Shown here: positions 7,359 through 14,894 of the stretch, one piece after another
How positions within the stretch are numbered: position 1 is the first letter of the stretch
Layout of the letters: the number at the start of each line of letters is the position of its first letter
Made by a program: the position numbers and the translations under genes
Origin: Gemmatimonadota bacterium
GTDB taxonomy: Bacteria; Gemmatimonadota; Gemmatimonadetes; Longimicrobiales; Gaopeijiaceae
DNA: 29,865 nucleotides
NCBI GenBank assembly: GCA_007129525.1
Contig: SKVI01000363.1
Location: forward strand, 1-29,865
Reading direction: 5' to 3'
The notes under the pieces: model-generated
Databases searched by the model: none
Seen by the model: only the letters and a program-made list of their open reading frames with translations
What the model was told of the DNA's origin: nothing

Positions 7359-9075
7359 GCTGGCGGCCGATGAGCCGGTTCAGGAGAATGACCGGGATGG
7401 TCCCCACCATCACGATGAGCAGCGCCGGGAGCGCCGACGCAGCCACCTGTTCATCCATTGCCAGCTGGAAGGCCCGGGTCGCCAGGGTGTCGAAGTCGAA
7501 TGGACGCAGGATGAGAGTTAGGGGCAGCTCCTTCAGAACATCAACGAAGACCAGGAGTCCCGCCGAGACGAGCGTCGCCTTGAGAAGCGGGATGTCTACC
7601 CGCACGAGGGTTCGCAGGGGGGGCGATCCCAGCGACCGGGACGTCTCGTCCAGGTTCCCGCAGACCCTCTCGAAGCCCGAGTCCACCGGATTCAGGGCCA
7701 CGGCCAGGAACCGGACGACGTAGGCAAAGACCAGGGCCGCCACGGTGCCTGTCAGGAGGAGTCCCACCGACGTCCCCAGGAGAGCCTGGGCCATCCCGGC
7801 GATCTGTCGGTCGAGCCAGATAAAGGGCACCAGGACCCCCACCGCGATGACGGCGCCCGGGATGGAGTATCCCAGCGACGAGGCCCGGGAAGCCAATCGG
7901 AGGAAGGGAGTGGGCGAGAGGCGGACGGAATAGACGATGAGGATGGCGGCGAGGACGGCCAGGAGCGCGGCCGCCAGCGCCAGACCGAAGGAGTTCAGGG
8001 CCAGGGCTGCGAAGCGTCCGTCCAGCGCCATGGGCGCCGCGTCCACCGACCAGCTCACCAACTGCAGGACCGGAAACACGAATCCCAGGAGGACCGGGAG
8101 GCCGCAGAGAAGGGTGGCGGCCCAGGCCCGTCCCCCCTCGAGCTGAAAGGGCACCACAGGGCGGTAGGTGGCGGCTCCCTGGTCGAAGCGAGCGCGGCCT
8201 CGCTGGGCTCGTTCCATGAGGATGAGCACGAAGACGAAGGCCAGCAAGCAGGCCGACAAACGGATGGCTGCAGGGGCGTCGCCCAGGGAGAACCAGGCCC
8301 GGAAGATTCCCGTGGTGAAGGTGGAGACGCCGAAGTACTTGACTGCTCCGTATTCGTTCAGCACCTCCATGAGCACCAGGGTCACCCCGGCCACCACGGC
8401 GGGCCGAGCCATGGGAAGGGCCACCTGGAAAAAGCTCGCCCAGGCGCTTTTCCCCATGATTCTGGAGGTCTCGAGGATTCCCCCGGACTGCTTCAGGAAG
8501 GAGGCCCGGGTGATGATGTACACGTACGGGTAGAGCACCAGCGCGAGCATGACGGTGGCACCGGTGAGCGACATGAGCCCGGTACGGAGGCCGGCGGTGG
8601 TGGCCGGGTCCAGCACCAACTGGAGGGTCGACTGTACCGGACCGGTGTGCGAGAGGATCTCCGCATAGGTATAGGCCACGATGTAGGTGGGAATGGCCAG
8701 GGGCAGAATCAGGGCCGTCTCGAAGATACGCCTGCCGGGAAACTGGCAGGTGGTCACCAGCCAGGCGGTCCCCACCCCGGTGATCAGTGTGAGGGCACCC
8801 ACCCCCACAACCAGGATCGCCGAGTTGGCCAGGTATTCCACCAGGACCGTGGAAGCCAGGTGCCGCCAGGTGTCGCTGGACTCCCCGAACACGCCGAGGA
8901 CGATGGAGGCGATGGGTAGGAGGACCAGCGCCACCACCACCAGGGTGGACACTGTCCACGTGGTGAGGGTGGCCCGGAAGCGGGGTCGATACCGCTCCCG
9001 GAGCCCCTTCAGGGTGCGCCGGAGCCTGGAGCCGCCCTTGGTGGTGGGTACCGTGGAGAAGGGGTCTACCGCCAT
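7351..9075 (-). CDS. fbpB: Fe(III) ABC transporter permease, fused two-domain type
   Basis: A 574-residue inner-membrane protein with about 12 hydrophobic segments and two binding-protein-dependent permease halves in one chain, the arrangement of FbpB/AfuB/FutB ferric permeases. Each half has an EAA-type coupling loop for the ATPase: ETSRIMGKSAWASFF followed by ALPMARPAV in the first, and DETSRSLGSPPL followed by DIPLLKATL in the second. The N-terminal 40 residues are cytoplasmic and basic. The gene starts inside the end of the binding-protein gene (10-bp overlap), so the two are translationally coupled. No ATPase gene follows: the next gene downstream is convergent and unrelated. The transporter therefore needs an ATPase encoded elsewhere. 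The ferric substrate is inferred from the partner protein and the Fur-like site. Confidence 0.9.
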   Translation of the reverse strand: MAVDPFSTVPTTKGGSRLRRTLKGLRERYRPRFRATLTTWTVSTLVVVALVLLPIASIVLGVFGESSDTWRHLASTVLVEYLANSAILVVGVGALTLITGVGTAWLVTTCQFPGRRIFETALILPLAIPTYIVAYTYAEILSHTGPVQSTLQLVLDPATTAGLRTGLMSLTGATVMLALVLYPYVYIITRASFLKQSGGILETSRIMGKSAWASFFQVALPMARPAVVAGVTLVLMEVLNEYGAVKYFGVSTFTTGIFRAWFSLGDAPAAIRLSACLLAFVFVLILMERAQRGRARFDQGAATYRPVVPFQLEGGRAWAATLLCGLPVLLGFVFPVLQLVSWSVDAAPMALDGRFAALALNSFGLALAAALLAVLAAILIVYSVRLSPTPFLRLASRASSLGYSIPGAVIAVGVLVPFIWLDRQIAGMAQALLGTSVGLLLTGTVAALVFAYVVRFLAVALNPVDSGFERVCGNLDETSRSLGSPPLRTLVRVDIPLLKATLVSAGLLVFVDVLKELPLTLILRPFDFDTLATRAFQLAMDEQVAASALPALLIVMVGTIPVILLNRLIGRQRG

Positions 9076-10085
9076 CCGGCCCGGTCGAAGATCTGGACGG
9101 CCTCGTTGTTGTGCTCGCCCAACCGCTCCAGATTCAGGGTGTCAGCGTGGAAGTCACCCCACTCCCGCAGGGTCGGGGCCCAATCGATCCCTTCCCGCAC
9201 CGGATACTCGAAGTTGGCTTCAGCGAAGGCCTGCTGGGCCTCCTCCCCCACCAGGAACTCCATGAGCTGGACGGCATGTGCCCGGTTGGGGGCGTGGGCC
9301 GTGACGCCGACCCCCGAAATGTTCACGTGTGCTCCGCGGCCGTCCTGATTCGGAAAGATGATTCCCACCTGACGCCCCAGCTCGCGGCTGGCCTCGTCGT
9401 CGGCGTTCAGGAGCCGGCCGACGTAGTACGAGTTCACCAGGGCCACGTCACCGACGCCTGCCGCGATGTCCCGGAGCTGATCGGTATCGTTGCCCTGGGG
9501 AGGGCGGGCGAAGTTCGCCACCATGCCCTGAACCCACTCCTCCGCCGCCTCTGGACCCAGGGCCGCCACCATGGAGGCCAGGTGCGAGACGTTGTAGATG
9601 TTCTCGGAGGTCCGGGCCAGGACCCGCTCTTCCCATCGCTCGTCGGTGAGGTCTTCATAGTCCTGAAGCTCGTCCGGGTCGACACGGTCCCGGGAGTAGG
9701 CCAGAATGCGCACCCGCTGCGTGAGTCCGAACCAGTAGCCCTCCGGATCACGCAGGTGAGACGGAATGGCGGCGGCCAGGGCGTCGGACTCCACGGGTTG
9801 CAGGAGGCCCCGGGTCTTGGCCCGGTGCAGCCGTCCCGCATCGACGGTGATCAGGAGGTCGGCGGGGGAGGCTGGGCCCTCTCGTTCCAGGCGGGCCATG
9901 AGTTCGTCGGCCGAGGCGCTCACCACCCGGACCTGGATCCCGGTGCGTTCGGCGAAGCGGTCGAAGAGGGCCTGGTCCGTGTCGTAGTGGCGGTGGCTGT
10001 AGACGTTGACCACCGGTTCATCTTCCCCTGCGCACCCCGGAAGCAGGAAGGCGAACGCGAGGATGAGTCCAAGTACTCGATTCAC
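9066..10085 (-). CDS. fbpA: Fe(III)-binding periplasmic lipoprotein of an ABC transporter
   Basis: A 339-residue extracytoplasmic solute-binding protein. A short signal ends in the lipobox LLPGC, so Cys18 should be lipidated and the protein anchored to a membrane. The mature start VVNVYSHRHYDTD resembles the opening strand and metal-site loop of FutA/FbpA proteins, where Tyr and His near the N-terminus contact iron. The tyrosine pair Tyr220-Tyr221 in NSYYVGRL corresponds to the conserved iron-binding Tyr pair of the ferric-binding family. Other candidate ligands include Tyr164. It captures Fe(III) and delivers it to the overlapping permease. A Fur-box-like palindrome lies about 80 bp upstream. 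The family and likely substrate are well supported; actual iron binding is inferred from motifs. Confidence 0.9.
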   Translation of the reverse strand: MNRVLGLILAFAFLLPGCAGEDEPVVNVYSHRHYDTDQALFDRFAERTGIQVRVVSASADELMARLEREGPASPADLLITVDAGRLHRAKTRGLLQPVESDALAAAIPSHLRDPEGYWFGLTQRVRILAYSRDRVDPDELQDYEDLTDERWEERVLARTSENIYNVSHLASMVAALGPEAAEEWVQGMVANFARPPQGNDTDQLRDIAAGVGDVALVNSYYVGRLLNADDEASRELGRQVGIIFPNQDGRGAHVNISGVGVTAHAPNRAHAVQLMEFLVGEEAQQAFAEANFEYPVREGIDWAPTLREWGDFHADTLNLERLGEHNNEAVQIFDRAGWR

Positions 10086-10167
10086 TGTGCGAATCCGCTG
10101 GGATGTGGGTGACGGAGTCCAGCCGGCAGTGCCGAGGGCTCATGCAATGTCCCTTACGCTCCCGGCT

Positions 10168-10186
10168 GAGATTGAGAACAAATCTC
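10168..10186. promoter_or_regulatory. Fur-box-like palindrome upstream of the iron transporter operon
   Basis: Read as hexamers, the site is GAGATT-GAGAAC-A-AATCTC, matching 12 of 19 positions of the classical Fur consensus (GATAAT, GATAAT, C, ATTATC) with correct spacing. It contains nested inverted repeats: TGAGATT/AATCTCA (10167-10187) and TTGAGA/TCTCAA (10172-10188). It is an AT-rich island in GC-rich DNA, 83-101 bp upstream of the binding-protein start. Iron-dependent repression by a Fur-family protein is the natural inference. Confidence 0.45.
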
Positions 10187-10228
10187 AACGAATGGCGTCG
10201 GAAAATCCACCCGGGGGGCATTGCCGAT

Positions 10229-10248
10229 CAACCTGCTACCCCAGGTTG
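10229..10248 (-). terminator. Hairpin over the SDR stop codon, weak terminator candidate
   Basis: CAACCT (10229-10234) and AGGTTG (10243-10248) form a 6-bp stem with an 8-nt loop that contains the SDR stop codon (minus strand). A TTTT run follows on the minus strand only about 25 nt later (10205-10202). This is poor for an intrinsic terminator but could separate the SDR transcript from the iron operon downstream. Confidence 0.25.
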
Positions 10249-10958
10249 AGGGTCAGCATGGCTCCATTGACCACCCGGGCTCGCGGGCTGGCAAGGAAGA
10301 GGCAGACGTCGGCGATCTCCGCAGGGGGGATCCAACCGGAGGTGTCGGCTTCGGGCATGGCCTCCCGATTGGCCGGCGTGTCGATGATGGACGGGAGGAT
10401 GGCATTGACCGTGATCCCGAGTTCGGCAGCCTCCTGGGCCAGACTCCGGGTCAGGTTCAGGACGGCCGATTTGGCCGCGCCGTATGCGGTGAGTTGAGGG
10501 GCTCCTCCCTCCAGCGCCGGAAGGGCCGAGACGTTCACGATCCGGCCCCACCCCCGACGGCTCATGGCCGGAAACGCCGCCCGGGATGCCAGGAAGGCCG
10601 TTGTAGCGTTCATGGCGATCATGCGCTGCCACAGCTCGGGGCTGGTCTCGTCGATGGGGGCCATGGCGAACCCGCCGGCCAGGTTCAGAACGATGTCCGG
10701 TCCACTGGCCTCGGGCCCTGCCATCGCCTCCATTATCGAATCCACCACCCGGGGATCCGTCAGGTCGGCGTCGTGGTGAAAGTCCACGGCCTCGGCCCCG
10801 TCGCCCAGAAAGGCCGTCAGCTCGTCGGCCTCGTCCGGATCGAACACGGGGACGTGGATCTGGCCGCCCGCTTCCAGAAAGCGCTTCGCCACATGGCGCC
10901 CCAGGTTGCCGGTGCCTCCGGTGATGAGGACGCTTTTTCCGTCCAGTCGTTCTCCCAT
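10236..10958 (-). CDS. Short-chain dehydrogenase/reductase (SDR), NAD(P)-dependent
   Basis: A 240-residue classical SDR. The N-terminal Rossmann glycine motif is TGGTGNLG (13-20), and NLAGG (92-96) is a variant of NNAG. The catalytic triad is Ser144 (NVSAL), Tyr159 and Lys163 in YGAAK. Asn117 (AMNATT) completes the usual tetrad. Length and order match 3-oxoacyl-ACP-reductase-like SDRs. It interconverts a carbonyl and an alcohol, but SDR substrates cannot be read from sequence. The start is ATG 10958; a GTG three codons upstream is too close to the GAGGAA Shine-Dalgarno sequence. It is divergent from pepA, with a 203-bp gap holding repeats, and has no obvious pathway partner. Confidence 0.9.
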   Translation of the reverse strand: MGERLDGKSVLITGGTGNLGRHVAKRFLEAGGQIHVPVFDPDEADELTAFLGDGAEAVDFHHDADLTDPRVVDSIMEAMAGPEASGPDIVLNLAGGFAMAPIDETSPELWQRMIAMNATTAFLASRAAFPAMSRRGWGRIVNVSALPALEGGAPQLTAYGAAKSAVLNLTRSLAQEAAELGITVNAILPSIIDTPANREAMPEADTSGWIPPAEIADVCLFLASPRARVVNGAMLTLNLG

Positions 10959-11161
10959 GGTTCGCACTTCCTCGTGTGATGTGCGCAGTTGTCGGGCCGG
11001 CCCGTACCCGGCCCGTACCCGGGTGTGCCAGGGAGGGTGGACGCCTTGCCCCGCGGCTCGAAAACGCCCTAATTTCGAACGCTTTCATTGTTCGTTCGGG
11101 CCCACTGCCCCGCAACGGCGATTCACCACGTTCCTCAGCACGCCACCGGGATCATCGATAC
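10959..11161. promoter_or_regulatory. Divergent SDR/pepA intergenic region with operator-like repeats
   Basis: Two perfect tandem copies of GGCCCGTACCC occupy 10999-11009 and 11010-11020, one helical turn apart, about 40-60 bp upstream of the SDR start. Nearer pepA, CGAACG (11076-11081) and CGTTCG (11093-11098) form an inverted repeat with an 11-bp centre in an AT-rich patch. Both promoters must lie here, but I could not assign clean -35/-10 pairs. Confidence 0.35.
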
Positions 11162-12775
11162 ATGGACCTCGAATTCCGCGCATCGGATCCGTTCGTGGGG
11201 CCGACCGACCTGCTGGCCCTCCCCCTCTACAGTGATTCAGAAGATCTCCGGGGACCTCTCCAGGAGTTGGACGCACGCTTGGAGGGAGCCCTGGATCGTG
11301 CCCGGCGTGCCGGCGACCTGCGCGGTCGGGAGGAAGAGGCCAGCCTCTTCTACCTGCCGGGCGACGACGGTCCGTCCCGGGTGGTGGTTCTGGGCTGCGG
11401 ATCGGCGTCCGATGCCGACGGCGAAACCTTCCGAAAGCTGGGGGGACGAGCGGTTCGCCAGGCCGAGAAGCTCTTCCTGACCGAGGTGGCAGTCTGTGTG
11501 CCGGGGCTCGCGGCGTCGAGCTCGGGGGGAGAAGAAGGCAGGAGGGAGGTCTCCCCCGAGGAGCAGGCCGTCCACCGGGTAGGGCCCGACCGGGTCGTGC
11601 AGGCGGTGGCCGAGGGCCTGGCCCTGGCGGCCTGGGATTTCCGGGAGCTCTTCACCGAAGGCGCCGACCAGACGGACGACGAACGTCCGCCCCTGGTGAC
11701 CCGTGGCCGGATCCATGCCGCGTCGGCGACGGACGAGCCGGGTGGGCCGGACGGCGCTGGGCCTGCGGCGCCTCAGGGACTGGAGGAAGCGATTCGAGTG
11801 GGAGAGGCGCTGGCGGCGGGCCAGAACCTGGCCCGGAACCTCCAGGCTCGTCCCGGCAATGTGGCTACGCCGACCCACCTGGCCGACGTGGCGCTGGAGC
11901 TGGCCGAGGAGCACGGCTTCGGTTCGCGCATTCTCGGGCCCGGGGAAATGGAGGAGGAGAACATGGGGGCGCTGCTCTCGGTGGCCCGGGGGTCGGACCA
12001 GGAGCCCAGACTCATCGTGCTGGAGCACAGGGGCGGAGACGAGGATGCTCCTCCCGTGGCGCTGGTGGGCAAGGGGCTCACCTTCGACTCCGGGGGAATC
12101 TCGCTCAAGCCCGCCAAGGGCATGGAGTCCATGAAGTACGATATGTCCGGCGGGGCGGCGGTGCTGGGCGCCATGAAAGCCATCGGTCTTCTGGGGCTGC
12201 CGATGAACGTGGTGGGGGTGGTCCCCTCATCGGAAAACCTCATCAACGGCTCGGCGACCAAGCCCGGGGACGTGATCCGGACCCGGGAGGGCAAGACGGT
12301 GGAGATCATCAACACCGATGCCGAGGGACGGCTCATCCTGGCCGATGCGTTGTCATACACCCGGGATCGGTACGACCCGTCGGCAATGGTGGACTGCGCC
12401 ACTCTTACCGGAGCCTGCGTCGTGGCGCTGGGACATCATGCCGCCGCTCTGCTGGGGAACGACGACGAGCTTCAGGATGAGGTGCGGGAGGCCGGAGACC
12501 TGGCCGGCGAGCGATGCTGGCCTCTTCCGCTGTGGAAGCCCTACCGGAAGCAGCTGAAGAGCGAGGTGGCCGACCTGAAGAACGTGGGAGGACGGCCTGC
12601 AGGTAGCATTACCGCGGGATGGTTCCTCTCGGAGTTCGTGGGAGGCACCCCGTGGGCTCATCTGGACATCGCCGGCACGGCGTACGGCGACACGGAGCTT
12701 CCGTACCGCCGAAACGGCGCCTTCGGATTCCCCACCCGCCTCCTCGTGGAGTGGGTCCGAGGCCGGGTGGCCTGA
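11162..12775 (+). CDS. pepA: Leucyl aminopeptidase, peptidase family M17
   Basis: A 537-residue cytosolic aminopeptidase that removes N-terminal residues from peptides using two divalent metals. The C-terminal catalytic domain carries the family signatures: VGKGLTFDSGG (metal-binding Lys and Asp), then KYDMSGGAAV (Asp), then NTDAEGRL (Asp and Glu), the PROSITE M17 hallmark. The N-terminal half is the variable M17 N-domain; here it is somewhat long, with Gly/Glu/Ser-rich insertions around residues 120-140 and 180-200. The start is ATG 11162; the open frame upstream reads Arg/Pro-rich DNA of the intergenic region. The Shine-Dalgarno sequence is weak (GGGA). The stop is followed 7 bp later by the TonB-plug gene, so the two are probably co-transcribed, linking peptide breakdown with an outer-membrane import candidate. 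Confidence 0.95.
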   Translation: MDLEFRASDPFVGPTDLLALPLYSDSEDLRGPLQELDARLEGALDRARRAGDLRGREEEASLFYLPGDDGPSRVVVLGCGSASDADGETFRKLGGRAVRQAEKLFLTEVAVCVPGLAASSSGGEEGRREVSPEEQAVHRVGPDRVVQAVAEGLALAAWDFRELFTEGADQTDDERPPLVTRGRIHAASATDEPGGPDGAGPAAPQGLEEAIRVGEALAAGQNLARNLQARPGNVATPTHLADVALELAEEHGFGSRILGPGEMEEENMGALLSVARGSDQEPRLIVLEHRGGDEDAPPVALVGKGLTFDSGGISLKPAKGMESMKYDMSGGAAVLGAMKAIGLLGLPMNVVGVVPSSENLINGSATKPGDVIRTREGKTVEIINTDAEGRLILADALSYTRDRYDPSAMVDCATLTGACVVALGHHAAALLGNDDELQDEVREAGDLAGERCWPLPLWKPYRKQLKSEVADLKNVGGRPAGSITAGWFLSEFVGGTPWAHLDIAGTAYGDTELPYRRNGAFGFPTRLLVEWVRGRVA

Positions 12776-12782
12776 GGCGGTG

Positions 12783-14810
12783 ATGAGTCGACTCCCCTGG
12801 GGCCTTCTGGCCGGCGTGGCTCTCCTGGTTCCGGGCCAGGTGCCGCTGGCGGCCCAGCTTCTTCCAGCGGACGCCATCGTGGTGCCGCCCGACACCATCG
12901 TGGAGCCGCCCGACACCATCGTCGAGCCGCCCGACACCATCGTACATCAGGCGGACACCATCATCCAGAACGGTGACACCATCGTGGTTCCGGCTGACAC
13001 GGTGCCGGCAGAAGAGGTGGTGGAGGTGCGCAATCTTCCGATGTTTGCCCGACCCGTGCCCCCGGGATGGCAGACCGGAGTCTGGGAGTGGGACCGGGAC
13101 GAGATCCAGGCGTCCCGGGCCGTGACCCTGACAGAGTTGTTGGAGGAGGTGCCGGGAGTCCTGGCGATCCGGGGAGGGGACCACGGTAACCCCACGGCGG
13201 TGATGGCGACGGGGCTCGGCCCCGGCCGCGTGCGCATCTTCGTGGACGGAGCCGAGCTGGCGCCGCTGGACGGGGGCGTGGTGGATCTGAGTCGGGTGGG
13301 GGTGGTGGGACTGGACCGGGTGCGGGTCGAGCGACGCCCCGGAGAGCTTCGGATCGAGTTGCTGGGAATGCAGTTCGTGGATCCCCGGGCCTACAGTCTT
13401 CTGGAAGTGGGGACCGGCGATCTGCAGACCAACATCTTCAGGGGCACCTTCGCCCACCCGGACGCTCTGGGAGGGAATGTCCTCCTGGCCTTGGACCGGG
13501 TGGACACCGACGGGCCGGTCCGGGAGGAGCCCGGGGCCGCCTACGGCGTGCACCTCCGGCACACCCTTCTCCACAGCGAGCGGGGCGGGGTGGCCTGGGC
13601 TGTGCGCCGGATGACGTCGCGACGTACCCCCGAGTTCTACCAGCCCGAGGACGTGAACCGGACCGACTGGACCCTGCGAGCCCGCTATGAGCTCTGGAAC
13701 GGCGGGGTTTCGGAGGCCTTCTACCACCGGTCGTCGCTGGGAGTGAACCCGGACCGGGACGGCGAAGGCGCCGACACGCTCATTACCGCTGATGCCCGCT
13801 CCCAGGCGGGAGTACGTATACTGGTGGACCGAGGTGCCTGGTGGGCCGAGACGGAGTTGAGGGTCCAGGGGGGACCCGGATGGCCCGGTAACGTGCAGAC
13901 GCTCCGGGGAGGTGCGCTGTTGGGGGACTGGATCGGCGTGTCGGTCGGCGTGGAGCGGCAGGGGTGGAACGGAGCGGCGGGAACCAACGCCCACGGCCGG
14001 ATCTGGTCGGCACCCTTCCTGGGGATCTCGCTCTTTGCCGAGGGGGAGAGCGGCAGTCGGGCCATTCCCGGCTTCGTGCCGGCACCCATCCCGGAGGAGG
14101 ATGAGGATGCCGAGGACGATGAGAACGCCGAGAGCGAGGACGACCAGGAGGAGCCCGACCAGGAGGAGGAGGAGGGGGACGAGGAGCCCGAGGAAGAGCT
14201 GGAGGTGGCGGTTCCTCCCCGTTTCGGGGAGATGACCGGGCTGCGTGCCGGAGCCGAATTCCGGAGGGGCGACCTCTTCCTGGGGGCGGCCGTTCTCTCG
14301 GTCGATCCGGACTCACTGCACCCCACGGGTCTGCCGCTGGATCGGGACGGACTCTCCATGGCCGCGGGTCGCCGGACGGGAGTGGAGCTTTCGGGACGGA
14401 TTCCGCTGAGCCCGATCCTTGAAGGGCTCTCCCTCTACTGGGACACCCAGCTGTGGGAGGAGGCGCCCCAGGATTGGCGGTACACTCCGGACCGCACCTG
14501 GGACGTCCGGCTTCGCTTTCACGATGTCTTTTTCGAGACCCGTAATCTGGAAGTCTGGGTGGATGTGGGCATGCGGGGCCGCGACGGCATGGCGGTACCC
14601 CTCGCGGATCCGGATCAGGCGGAGCCGGTCATGGCCACGGTGCCGTTGAACCAGAGCTGGTACGGTCGGCTCCAGATCCGGGTGGTGTCCGCCAAGATCT
14701 TCGTGCACTGGGACAACTTCACCTTCCGGGACAACAACCAGGATCTTCCGGGCCGTGTGCTTCCGCAGACCCGAGCCATGTACGGGGTGAAGTGGACCCT
14801 CTGGAACTGA
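12783..14810 (+). CDS. TonB-plug outer-membrane protein with N-terminal DTIV repeats and an acidic insert
   Basis: A 675-residue exported protein. The signal peptide spans about 1-24 (cleavage near LAA-Q). The mature N-terminus has seven 7-residue repeats starting at Asp30, 37, 44, 51, 58, 65 and 72, mostly DTIV followed by three residues. A TonB-receptor plug domain follows at about 100-190, with RDEIQAS, LTELLEEVPGV, GPGRVRIFVDG, PLDGGVVDLSR and VRVERRPGE. Residues from about 195 on look like an amphipathic beta-barrel. They are interrupted at about 437-475 by an almost purely acidic stretch (Glu/Asp in over two thirds of positions), probably an extracellular loop. No carboxypeptidase-regulatory or STN domain precedes the plug. 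TonB-dependent import is likely; the substrate is unknown. The start is ATG 12783, with GAGG five bases upstream. Confidence 0.82.
   Translation: MSRLPWGLLAGVALLVPGQVPLAAQLLPADAIVVPPDTIVEPPDTIVEPPDTIVHQADTIIQNGDTIVVPADTVPAEEVVEVRNLPMFARPVPPGWQTGVWEWDRDEIQASRAVTLTELLEEVPGVLAIRGGDHGNPTAVMATGLGPGRVRIFVDGAELAPLDGGVVDLSRVGVVGLDRVRVERRPGELRIELLGMQFVDPRAYSLLEVGTGDLQTNIFRGTFAHPDALGGNVLLALDRVDTDGPVREEPGAAYGVHLRHTLLHSERGGVAWAVRRMTSRRTPEFYQPEDVNRTDWTLRARYELWNGGVSEAFYHRSSLGVNPDRDGEGADTLITADARSQAGVRILVDRGAWWAETELRVQGGPGWPGNVQTLRGGALLGDWIGVSVGVERQGWNGAAGTNAHGRIWSAPFLGISLFAEGESGSRAIPGFVPAPIPEEDEDAEDDENAESEDDQEEPDQEEEEGDEEPEEELEVAVPPRFGEMTGLRAGAEFRRGDLFLGAAVLSVDPDSLHPTGLPLDRDGLSMAAGRRTGVELSGRIPLSPILEGLSLYWDTQLWEEAPQDWRYTPDRTWDVRLRFHDVFFETRNLEVWVDVGMRGRDGMAVPLADPDQAEPVMATVPLNQSWYGRLQIRVVSAKIFVHWDNFTFRDNNQDLPGRVLPQTRAMYGVKWTLWN
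12870..13016 (+). repeat. Seven tandem 21-bp repeats encoding TonB-box-like heptads
   Basis: Units begin at 12870, 12891, 12912, 12933, 12954, 12975 and 12996 with an exact 21-bp period. Encoded heptads are DAIVVPP, DTIVEPP, DTIVEPP, DTIVHQA, DTIIQNG, DTIVVPA and DTVPAEE. Units two and three are nearly identical in DNA and the outer ones have diverged, which indicates expansion by duplication with DTIV retained. The in-frame period means copy-number change would not break the gene. Confidence 0.92.
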
Positions 14811-14894
14811 GAGGTCGCCCCACCACGAGGAGGGCATCCGTACCTGCGTGCGCCCTTGAGCGGAGCAGGCGGGAAGGGTTATCCTTCAAGGCTA

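Noticed and set aside
12609..13994. A 461-codon minus-strand frame opposite the TonB-plug gene, with its own Asp-Asp-Gly-Val-type repeat
   Set aside because: The repeat is just the complement of the DTIV-encoding 21-bp repeat; the rest is His/Pro/Gly-rich without any family signature.
14856..14885. TTGAGC and TATCCT 18 bp apart as a yicC promoter
   Set aside because: It would place the transcript start only a few bases before the ATG; a leaderless mRNA is possible but not supported enough to annotate.
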